From Limnoraphis robusta CS-951 (GTDB lineage Bacteria; Cyanobacteriota; Cyanobacteriia; Cyanobacteriales; Microcoleaceae): DNA of 11,025 nt. The DNA lies in assembly GCF_000972705.2 (NCBI RefSeq), contig NZ_LATL02000288.1:1-11025 (forward strand), read 5' to 3'. Shown piece after piece: positions 5,819-11,025 of the stretch. How positions within the stretch are numbered: position 1 is the stretch's first letter; the number at the start of each line of letters is the position of its first letter. The position numbers and the translations under genes were made by a program. Under the pieces are notes generated by a model, which was not told where the DNA came from, searched no databases, and worked only from the letters and a program-made list of their open reading frames with translations.

Positions 5819-6928
5819 TCAGATGCCTAATTTTTTTACAATCATTTTACGAATCGTTTCAGCCGTTGCGGGGGCTAATAAAACGCCATTGCGATAATGT
5901 CCAGTTGCTAACAAAATATTTTCATATCCTGACAAATATTCAATAATCGGTGCAGGTTTTCCATCAGGACGCGGACGCAACCCCGACCATTGACGAATGA
6001 TTGTTGCTTCCGATAACGCCGGACAAAGCCGAATTGCCCCTTCTAAAACGGGATTAATTTGGGTTTGATCGACTACAATATGATCATCATTCCCTGGAAA
6101 TTCAACCGTTGCACCCACCCAATATTCAGCGTTTCCAAGAGGTACAATATGCACATCATCCCCAGTAATGACAGGTTCTAACTCTCCCAAAGGTTGAGAC
6201 AATTTCAACTGTACAGCTTGTCCAAGAACCGGACGAATGTTAATCGATTTTTGATGATTTTCTGTGGGAAGAATCGGTGTTGTTCCCAGTCCTGCGGCGA
6301 TAATGATCCAATCAACATTTATTTCTCCAGCCGTCGTAAATAGTTGCGGACAAATGCGTTGAGTTTCGGTTGTATTAACCGTTTGAAATGCTTCTACTTT
6401 GACCCCAAACTGAAAGTTAACGCCGTTGTGTTCAGCAGCATCAACTAATGCTAAAGTTAAGGCAGTCGGATCAACTTGTCGATCTTGAGGAGAATAAATA
6501 GCTGCAATAATATTTTCACAGTTAATTTGAGGATAGTTGGATTGAATTTGAGCGACATCTAACTGTTGTAAATGCCAGCCTTGAGTTTTGCGAATGTTAA
6601 TGACTTCTTCCCATTTCTGCAAATCTTCTCCCACAAAACACAACATTAAAATGCCTTGACGGTTAAACAAAATCGAACGACCTGTAATATTTTCCAGTTC
6701 AGGAATTAACGTTTCATAACGCTTGATACTGGTTTCTCGCATTTGCCAAGCCCGGCCTTTTGTTTTGTGGCTAATCGCTCCCATTAATACCCCTAAAGCC
6801 GCTCCTGTGGACGCTTTGCCGGGTGGCTGTTGATCAAGAACTGTTACCGTGAGTTGAGGAATTTGGCTCAGTTCATAGGCAATAGTCGCCCCAACAATTC
6901 CACATCCAATCACAACAACATGAGTCAT
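5819..6928 (-). CDS. thiO: FAD-dependent amino-acid oxidase, glycine oxidase (ThiO)-like
   Basis: The 369-residue flavoenzyme is of the D-amino-acid oxidase family. It would oxidise glycine (or a related amine) to an imine, making H2O2; in thiamine synthesis this supplies dehydroglycine for the thiazole ring. The N-terminus has the FAD-binding Rossmann strand VVVIGCGIVGATIAYEL with GxGxxG at 8-13 and an acidic residue after the second strand (LDQQ, 31-34). The FAD contact STGAALG lies at 40-46. The C-terminus carries SGLRPRPDGKP (315-325) and ATGHYRNGVLLAPATA (341-356), the signature of the ThiO branch. The length is typical of a single-domain ThiO. Many cyanobacteria instead encode ThiO fused to the thiazole synthase ThiG; no ThiG part or other thi gene is seen here. 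A paralog acting on another amino acid is therefore possible. It shares strand with the cupin (115 bp) and psbQ (133 bp) genes, but those gaps contain repeats and argue against a tight operon. Confidence 0.75.
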   Translation of the reverse strand: MTHVVVIGCGIVGATIAYELSQIPQLTVTVLDQQPPGKASTGAALGVLMGAISHKTKGRAWQMRETSIKRYETLIPELENITGRSILFNRQGILMLCFVGEDLQKWEEVINIRKTQGWHLQQLDVAQIQSNYPQINCENIIAAIYSPQDRQVDPTALTLALVDAAEHNGVNFQFGVKVEAFQTVNTTETQRICPQLFTTAGEINVDWIIIAAGLGTTPILPTENHQKSINIRPVLGQAVQLKLSQPLGELEPVITGDDVHIVPLGNAEYWVGATVEFPGNDDHIVVDQTQINPVLEGAIRLCPALSEATIIRQWSGLRPRPDGKPAPIIEYLSGYENILLATGHYRNGVLLAPATAETIRKMIVKKLGI

Positions 6929-6975
6929 ATTATTTTAAATTTTGCTTTGTTTTTAATTTAAAAAATCAACAATTA

Positions 6976-7043
6976 ACCGCAGAGTCAAACCGATCAATAC
7001 AGGAGATTCCTATTTCTTGTATTCACCGATATTCATCTGCGGT
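6976..7043. repeat. Long imperfect inverted repeat between psbQ and the ThiO-like gene
   Basis: ACCGCAGA (6976-6983) and TCTGCGGT (7036-7043) are perfect 8-bp arms. Inside them AATACA (6996-7001) pairs with TGTATT (7018-7023). The word ACCGAT occurs directly at 6989 and 7025. The element lies just after the psbQ stop on that strand, so its RNA could act as a 3' stabiliser or weak terminator. ACCGCAGAT words resemble another scattered cyanobacterial repeat. Confidence 0.55.
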
Positions 7044-7061
7044 CAAAGGTTTAATCGTGTT

Positions 7062-7508
7062 TTACGCTTGAGGAACTAAATCCAAGAAAGCATTGAGATC
7101 TTCCAATGCCCCTTGATAATTCAATGAAGCTTGAGAAAGATTTGCTTTTTCTGCCGCTTCTCCAATTTGAAGTAAATGTTCAAACACTTCTCGGCTTAAT
7201 TGTCGGGCGGGAGGTTGATCATCTGGGAGGAGATTTTTGATTAAATAGTTCATCTCCTGAAGCAAACTTCCCATAGGGCCATGAACAAAATTATTCACCT
7301 CAACCCATTTCCGATTATTAATGTAAGCAGGTAATTCACTGGTCATGCGATCGCGCAACCCGATAAGATCAGACTGGTATTTCTGAATTTGTTGGAGTTG
7401 AGCCTCGCTGTAAGTTGGGGGTTCTTTAACTTGTGGAGAACCACAACCGACGATAAACGCCATGACAAACGCCAATAGGCAAGACAAAATAGAACGATAA
7501 CGTTTCAT
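7062..7508 (-). CDS. psbQ: Photosystem II lipoprotein PsbQ (CyanoQ)
   Basis: PsbQ is a lumenal, lipid-anchored extrinsic subunit that stabilises the oxygen-evolving side of photosystem II. The 148-residue protein starts with a lipoprotein signal: basic MKRYR, a hydrophobic core, then lipobox FIVGC with the lipidated cysteine at C22. The mature part matches my recollection of cyanobacterial PsbQ: SPQVKEPPTYS after the cysteine, an Arg-Asp pair (52-53), W68-V near a conserved HGPMGSLLQEM (76-86), LLPDDQ (93-98), and an end of YQGALEDLNAFLDLVPQA. It is predicted to fold as a four-helix bundle. The length is normal. The ribosome-binding site is weak (GAG before ATG). A HIP1 site lies within the gene at 7347. 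It is a single gene unit with repeats on both sides, and the identification is strong. Confidence 0.92.
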   Translation of the reverse strand: MKRYRSILSCLLAFVMAFIVGCGSPQVKEPPTYSEAQLQQIQKYQSDLIGLRDRMTSELPAYINNRKWVEVNNFVHGPMGSLLQEMNYLIKNLLPDDQPPARQLSREVFEHLLQIGEAAEKANLSQASLNYQGALEDLNAFLDLVPQA

Positions 7509-7563
7509 AGCTCAAATTTTTATCAATGTGACATCCTCTACCCGATCTATTGTTGCAGAAATT

Positions 7564-7571
7564 GCGATCGC
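7564..7571. repeat. HIP1 octamer GCGATCGC
   Basis: HIP1 is the highly iterated palindrome of cyanobacterial genomes. This copy is intergenic, upstream of psbQ. Four others lie within genes at 1631, 2685, 7347 and 9852. Five copies in 11 kb is far above chance for an octamer and supports a cyanobacterial host. Confidence 0.9.
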
Positions 7572-7603
7572 CGTGAATAGGGAATAGTTTACACTCACCT
7601 AAT

Positions 7604-7667
7604 GTAGGGGCGGGTTCTGTCAAAATGTCTGTCTCTCACTGACAACCTGCATAAACCCGCCCCCTGA
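7604..7667. repeat. MITE-like hairpin unit 1 (GTAGGGGCGGGTT family)
   Basis: Perfect 10-bp arms GGGGCGGGTT (7607-7616) and AACCCGCCCC (7654-7663) flank a 37-base interior. The GTAGGGGCGGGTT end is one I recall from short dispersed elements in cyanobacterial genomes. It contains no reading frame and is non-coding. It is the first of a tandem series lying between psbQ and the SDR gene. Confidence 0.75.
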
Positions 7668-7682
7668 CACTCACCAGTGAAT

Positions 7683-7746
7683 GCAGGGGTGGGTTCTGTC
7701 AAAAATGTATGTTTCTCACAAATAACCTAAATCAACCCGCCTCTAC
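7683..7746. repeat. MITE-like hairpin unit 2
   Basis: The unit has the same layout as unit 1, about 79 bp downstream. Left arm GCAGGGGTGGGTT (7683-7695) faces right arm AACCCGCCTCTAC (7734-7746). As DNA the arms differ at three positions, but as RNA two of these are G-U pairs, leaving one mismatch in 13. The interior (TTCTGTCAAAA, then TTCTCAC or CTCTCAC, then AACCT) is clearly related to unit 1. Confidence 0.72.
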
Positions 7747-7752
7747 ATCAGT

Positions 7753-7810
7753 TAGGTAGGTTGATATAAATTGTTTGTGGGAAAACACCCATCTGTTGAG
7801 AACCTCCTAC
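7753..7810. repeat. Diverged third hairpin unit
   Basis: TAGGTAGGTT (7753-7762) and AACCTCCTA (7801-7809) resemble the ends of units 1 and 2, but the interior is no longer alike. CTACATCAGT follows both unit 2 and this one (7744 and 7808), suggesting tandem insertion or duplication. Together the three units fill most of the 317-bp gene-free gap at 7509-7825. Confidence 0.45.
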
Positions 7811-7812
7811 AT

Positions 7813-7833
7813 CAGTGATAACGGTTCACTGTT
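7813..7833. repeat. CAGTGA/TCACTG inverted repeat overlapping the SDR stop codon
   Basis: CAGTGA (7813-7818) and TCACTG (7826-7831) form a 6-bp stem with a seven-base loop. The right arm encodes the last Gln codon and the TGA stop of the minus-strand SDR gene. The segment at 7820-7833 is the reverse complement of 5748-5761. The hairpin could help end or stabilise the SDR transcript. Confidence 0.6.
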
Positions 7834-8608
7834 TTGGGGTTTTAAACTGCTTTTCAACTATACTAACCACCAGATCTCTGGGAACAAAGCGTGAGATATT
7901 GGCAATAATGTGATTTCCAAAACCCCCTGTGACTAAAGTTGACTGATTTTTCTCTAACGCCTTCAGTGCTTCTACAACCACTTCCTTCGCTGTTACCAGT
8001 TTTCCACCTCCCCCCAAGCTTGAGGGAAACTCAGCCGCCTCAAAAAAGTTCGATTCTGTTGGCCCAGGACAAAGCGCTAAAATATGAATGCCTGCATCTT
8101 GATTTTCTGCCCATAAAGCCTCGCTGAAGTGCAGAACAAAGGCTTTTGTGGACGAATAGATCGACATATAGGGAATGGGTTGATAGGCGGCGATGGAGGC
8201 AACATTAATGATCGATCCTGAACCTCGTTGTTGCATCGGTTTCAAGAACAGGTGGCTCAGTTCAACCAATGCGATAACATTGAGTTGGATAATCTTAACC
8301 TGTTTTTGTAGATCTCGTTCGACAAACAGGCCGTAATCTCCTAAACCTGCATTATTTACTAAGAGGTCTATTGTGATTCCTTTTTGAGTCACTTCGTCAA
8401 AAACCGCTTGGGTTGCTCCGGGTTCGGTGAGATCTTTGGCAATAACTTCGGCTTTGATCTGATGTTTTTCCTGAAGTTGTTGGGCGAGTTGATCGAGTTT
8501 TTCTTTTGAACGTGCCACTAAAACAAGATTAGTTTTACGGGAGGCTAACTCACGCGCAAAACTTTCACCAATACCAAAGGAAGCTCCTGTAATTAATGCA
8601 GTTTTCAT
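7826..8608 (-). CDS. Short-chain dehydrogenase/reductase (SDR), classical
   Basis: The 260-residue cytoplasmic NAD(P)-dependent oxidoreductase has an unknown substrate. It has the classical SDR features: cofactor motif TGASFGIG (7-14), Arg after the second strand (VARS, R33, which favours NADP), D60 in KDL, NNAG (85-88), and the catalytic tetrad N110, S138, Y151, K155 (YSSTK). PGPTESNF (181-188) follows, as in fatty-acyl-type and DltE-like SDRs. The C-terminal part (FVPRDLVVSIVEKQF) is typical of this subgroup. The length is normal and no residue is missing. No strong ribosome-binding site precedes the ATG. It diverges from the methyltransferase gene across 76 bp, so the two may share a regulatory region. 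The last codon and stop come from a repeat shared with the region upstream of the cupin gene. Confidence 0.85.
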   Translation of the reverse strand: MKTALITGASFGIGESFARELASRKTNLVLVARSKEKLDQLAQQLQEKHQIKAEVIAKDLTEPGATQAVFDEVTQKGITIDLLVNNAGLGDYGLFVERDLQKQVKIIQLNVIALVELSHLFLKPMQQRGSGSIINVASIAAYQPIPYMSIYSSTKAFVLHFSEALWAENQDAGIHILALCPGPTESNFFEAAEFPSSLGGGGKLVTAKEVVVEALKALEKNQSTLVTGGFGNHIIANISRFVPRDLVVSIVEKQFKTPKQ

Positions 8609-8684
8609 TAGATTTGAGTTTTTCTAGTTCGCTTTTAAAAATTTTAACACCCTAACAATTGAGGAATTTTACCTAAGAAACACG

Positions 8685-9326
8685 ATGACAGACACATTCT
8701 TGAGAAATAAACAATGGTTTTTTGATCGTTGGGCGCCCAGTTATGATTGTTTGCTGACAACGATATTTTATCAAGCGGTTCATAAGCGGTTGTTAGACTA
8801 TGCTGAACTCGGCGATCAAGCCAATATTCTCGATCTCGGCTGTGGGACAGGGCGCTTGTTGGATCGGATCGCCAAACAATTTCCTACCGTAACCGCAACC
8901 GGAGTCGATCTGTCGAATGAGATGATCCATCAAGCGCGATCACGCAACCGTTACCCCCAACGCCTGAGTTTTACAACAGCAAATGTGGAGTCTCTCCTCT
9001 TTGCAGAACATCAGTTTGATGCGGTATTCTGTACAATTAGTTTCTTACATTATCCTCATCCTCAACAAGTTTTTGAACAAATTAACCGGGTTTTACGTCC
9101 GGGTGGGTGTTTTTATTTAGCAGACTATCAGGCTAACGATCAAACTCGCCAAGCCCTAGTTCCTGTTTCTCCGGGTGGACTGCGGTTTTATAGTCGAGTA
9201 CAACGGGCTGAATTTGGTCAAACAGTGGGATGGTATTGTCAAGGTCATTATCATTTGTTGGGGCCGATTTTGCTGACAAAGTTTCTGAAATTTAATGGAG
9301 AAAATAACACAGGATTAAGACCTTGA
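8685..9326 (+). CDS. Class I SAM-dependent methyltransferase
   Basis: The 213-residue protein has a Rossmann-type methyltransferase core: motif I ILDLGCGTGRLL (48-59), an acidic ribose-binding D75 in GVDLS, an adenine-side segment TANVESL (98-104), motif IV FDAVFCTISFLHY (111-123) and LRPGG (137-141). The N-terminal FFDRWAPSYD (12-21) resembles the start of UbiE/MenG-type enzymes. The substrate cannot be determined: a lipid, quinone or small molecule is possible. Because motif I is complete it is probably active. The region after residue 150 is shorter than in UbiE, which speaks against a quinone methyltransferase. It diverges from the SDR gene. The ATG has only a weak purine stretch upstream; a better GAGGA lies too far away (about 20 bases). 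Confidence 0.82.
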   Translation: MTDTFLRNKQWFFDRWAPSYDCLLTTIFYQAVHKRLLDYAELGDQANILDLGCGTGRLLDRIAKQFPTVTATGVDLSNEMIHQARSRNRYPQRLSFTTANVESLLFAEHQFDAVFCTISFLHYPHPQQVFEQINRVLRPGGCFYLADYQANDQTRQALVPVSPGGLRFYSRVQRAEFGQTVGWYCQGHYHLLGPILLTKFLKFNGENNTGLRP

Positions 9327-9388
9327 TAAAAACAGAGAAAATTATGCTAAATTCAAAAGAATATCCTCAATTTCTTTCTTTAAAAACC

Positions 9389-9394
9389 AGGAGA
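9389..9394 (+). promoter_or_regulatory. Ribosome-binding site of the CHAP gene
   Basis: AGGAGA ends seven bases before the ATG at 9402. It is a strong match that fixes the start of the CHAP protein and shows that no signal peptide is encoded upstream. Confidence 0.75.
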
Positions 9395-9401
9395 TCCCCC
9401 A

Positions 9402-10025
9402 ATGACTACTCCGGCTCGTGTTGTTCAAATCGCCGCCAATGAAGTTGGATATACTGAATATCCCCCCGGTAGTAATTCCACGAAATATGGTCAATGGTAT
9501 GGAATGGATCACGTTCCTTGGTGTGCAGTATTTGTCTCCTATTGCTGTGATCAAGCCGGGATTTCTTTACCCATTCGGACAGCAAAAGGATTCGCTTATT
9601 GTCCAGATGGAGTGCGATGGTTTCAATATAAAACTCAGTGGTACTCTCAACCGCAAGTCGGGGATTTAGTGTTTTATTGTTGGCGAGGCGATGGCATTGC
9701 CGATCATATCGGTATTGTTGAGTCGGTGAACCCGGATGGCAGTATTATTAGTATTGAGGGAAATACAGGAACTGGCAATGATTCTAACGGCGGACAAGTG
9801 ATGCGGCGGCGGCGTGATCCAGGGTCGTTTTTAGGTTTTGGTCGTCCCTATGCGATCGCTTTACCGATTCCTCAACCGTCTATTTCTCAACCCGATAAAG
9901 AGAAACAGATTGAGAAAGAAACAACAACAAATTTACCTCAGAAACCGTCTCAAGGAACTCAAACCGCTCCTGAATATCATACTCAATTGATTAATCAGTT
10001 ATTAGGGAAAGAAAAAGTAAATTAA
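9402..10025 (+). CDS. CHAP-domain peptidoglycan hydrolase, no signal peptide
   Basis: The 207-residue protein is a predicted amidase or endopeptidase that cleaves the peptide part of peptidoglycan. The CHAP domain spans about 1-152. The catalytic cysteine is C41 in PWCAVFVSYC, the histidine is H102 in ADHIGIVES, and the third residue is probably E119 in IEGN. GDLVFY (87-92) is also typical. The remaining 55 residues are a Pro/Gln/Lys/Glu-rich linker and a short end without a recognised wall-binding domain. No signal peptide or membrane segment precedes the domain, and the start is fixed by a good ribosome-binding site. Export would therefore need a holin, lysis or another route, as for phage endolysins. 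No other phage genes are visible. The DUF924 gene begins 11 bases after its stop, implying co-transcription. Confidence 0.83.
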   Translation: MTTPARVVQIAANEVGYTEYPPGSNSTKYGQWYGMDHVPWCAVFVSYCCDQAGISLPIRTAKGFAYCPDGVRWFQYKTQWYSQPQVGDLVFYCWRGDGIADHIGIVESVNPDGSIISIEGNTGTGNDSNGGQVMRRRRDPGSFLGFGRPYAIALPIPQPSISQPDKEKQIEKETTTNLPQKPSQGTQTAPEYHTQLINQLLGKEKVN

Positions 10026-10036
10026 CCCAGAATAAA

Positions 10037-10612
10037 GTGTCTAGAGTAGAAGAAATTTTAGCCTTCTGGTTTGGCAGTCCCAAACAGTCAGATTACGGTA
10101 AACCTCGTCAAGCTTGGTTTCAGAAAAATTCAGCGTTTGATGAACAAATCAGAAACCATTTTTTAGCAGATTATGAATTAGCCGCCCAAGGTCAACTTGA
10201 TTTTTGGAAAGAATCACCCGACAGTTGTTTAGCATTAATTTTGCTCTTCGATCAATTTCCGCGTAATGTATTTCGAGGTCAAGCCCAAGCGTTTGTTACA
10301 GATACGAAAGCTTTGGAAATGGCAAAATACGCCGTCAGTCAAGGGTTTGATCAGGCAATGTTACCTGTACAACGTTGGTTCATATATTTACCGTTTGAAC
10401 ACAGTGAAAATTTAGCCGAGCAAGAAAAATCTGTTGAGTTAATGCAACAACTGAGTGATGATCCTGATAGTCAATCATCGATTAATTATGCCATTCGTCA
10501 TTGGGAAATCATCAAACAATTTGGACGTTTTCCCCATCGAAACGAAATTTTAGGACGAGAAAGCACACCCGAAGAAGAAGCATTTTTACAACAACCCGGC
10601 TCTTCATTTTAA
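10037..10612 (+). CDS. DUF924 family protein
   Basis: The 191-residue, mostly helical protein of unknown biochemical function belongs to a family widespread in bacteria and fungi. Family marks are the opening EEILAFWFG (5-13), the core LILLFDQFPRNVFRG (67-81), RWFIYLPFEHSENL (113-126) and HWEIIKQFGRFPHRNEILGR (155-174), followed by STPEE. All these segments are present, so the protein is probably intact and full length. It starts with GTG (10037), 11 bases after the stop of the CHAP gene, without a clear Shine-Dalgarno, which fits translational coupling. No signal peptide or membrane segment is seen. TPR-like helical folds have been proposed for this family, but I cannot assign a role. Confidence 0.85.
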   Translation: MSRVEEILAFWFGSPKQSDYGKPRQAWFQKNSAFDEQIRNHFLADYELAAQGQLDFWKESPDSCLALILLFDQFPRNVFRGQAQAFVTDTKALEMAKYAVSQGFDQAMLPVQRWFIYLPFEHSENLAEQEKSVELMQQLSDDPDSQSSINYAIRHWEIIKQFGRFPHRNEILGRESTPEEEAFLQQPGSSF

Positions 10613-10667
10613 GATGAAATCCTTAAATGTTTGGTTCCGATAATTGATAGGGAGACAGACAGTAGGA

Positions 10668-11025
10668 TTGACATACTCCCCATTTCTAAAGAAAGGGGAT
10701 TCTCCAAGCCTCACGGCTTTGGATTACTGATTCATTGACAACCCTTACAGCAAGCTAGTTTCCTAACCTACTCTTTGAGGGGTGAGTCTCCCCAGTCGTT
10801 CATCCCATTTCAGAGATAGTTTCGGTATGCCCTACCGTACTTGAGAAAAAAATGCTTTGTTCTCTGTACTTGGTGCTTTAAGGTTTTATATGGCCAAAGC
10901 ATTTCTTGCAAGAACCCCATCCCTTAAGTTTTCAAGGTTAATTGCATCGATTAGATGCTGGGTTTTTCAACTGGTTGAATACCCTGCCAGTAGAGTTATT
11001 ATAGCATTAGAAAGAGCCTTATATC
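10668..11025 (-). mobile_element. Right-end remnant of an IS200/IS605-type element (continues off window)
   Basis: On the minus strand the stretch ends in GGGGAGTATGTCAA. The TCAA (10671-10668) and the preceding imperfect hairpin CCCC-A-TTTC-TAAA-GAAA-GGGG (10678-10698, one bulged A) match the usual right end and cleavage site of IS200/IS605 elements. Two more stems occur: CCAAGCC/GGCTTTGG (10704-10722) and GGGG/CCCC (10779-10793). Decayed TnpB-like coding sequence fills the rest. No left end or TnpA is in the window. The host DNA resumes at about 10667, 55 bases after the DUF924 stop. Identification rests on recalled features of the family. Confidence 0.6.
10700..11025 (-). pseudogene. tnpB: Decayed TnpB C-terminal fragments
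   Basis: In one minus-strand frame, DAINLENLRDGVLARNALAI (10948-10889) recalls the end of the TnpB RuvC/zinc-ribbon region (typically DRDxNAAxNL), but a stop follows and another stop lies 18 bases before the segment. In a second frame, SSTVGHTETISEMG (10844-10803) matches the STVGHTET words often found at the end of cyanobacterial TnpB, again followed by a stop. The change of frame and the several stops show a broken gene. Its upstream part lies beyond the right edge, so an intact remainder cannot be judged. Confidence 0.5.

Noticed and set aside
7604..7810. CRISPR-like array
   Set aside because: The repeated parts are hairpin ends of related units rather than identical direct repeats with unique spacers, and only two clear copies exist.
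9402..10612. Prophage lysis module
   Set aside because: The CHAP gene lacks a signal peptide, but no holin, phage structural gene or integrase is visible nearby.
10890..11025. Plus-strand frame starting ATG GCC AAA, open to the window end
   Set aside because: It is antisense to the TnpB-like relic, has no ribosome-binding site and no recognisable family.

Overview
The window looks like chromosomal DNA of a filamentous, Oscillatoriales-type cyanobacterium (Planktothrix, Oscillatoria or Microcoleus relatives; the genus is an inference). Support comes from a psbQ-like photosystem II lipoprotein gene, FutB/FutC-type iron transporter genes, five copies of the cyanobacterial HIP1 octamer GCGATCGC (1631, 2685, 7347, 7564, 9852), and gaps between genes filled with short palindromic or hairpin-forming dispersed repeats.

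Layout. Positions 1-800 (minus) hold most of an unusual gene cut by the left edge: an N-terminal ribbon-helix-helix DNA-binding domain, an acidic linker, and a coiled coil built from near-identical 30-residue (90 bp) tandem repeats. A palindrome just upstream could be its own operator. At 895-3908 an iron(III) ABC transporter is split into divergent genes, futC-like (ATPase, minus) and futB-like (fused double permease, plus). Their shared gap holds an NtcA-type TGTA-N8-TACA palindrome and two GAAACCGGGTTTC palindromes. No substrate-binding protein is present. At 4185-5009 lies a HAD-type sugar-phosphoglycerate phosphatase, probably for the compatible solute glucosyl- or mannosylglycerate. It converges on a minus-strand run: a cysteine-dioxygenase-like cupin (5080-5703), a glycine-oxidase/ThiO-like flavoenzyme (5819-6928) and psbQ (7062-7508). 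A non-coding stretch (7509-7825) holds two clear and one decayed MITE-like hairpin units. An SDR oxidoreductase (7826-8608, minus) and a SAM methyltransferase (8685-9326, plus) diverge from a short gap. A CHAP-domain cell-wall hydrolase (9402-10025) and a DUF924 protein (10037-10612) follow as a tight pair. The right end (10668-11025) is the decayed 3' part of an IS200/IS605-type element with TnpB fragments and several hairpins.

Most genes are housekeeping or accessory metabolism and do not form one pathway. Probable functional links are futC with futB as one transporter, and the CHAP and DUF924 genes as one transcript. I see no convincing multi-gene novel system. The parts most worth a second look are the repeat-expanded RHH/coiled-coil protein with its possible operator, the NtcA-like site in the iron-transporter gap, the hairpin array at 7604-7810, and the relic TnpB/omega-RNA-like end.
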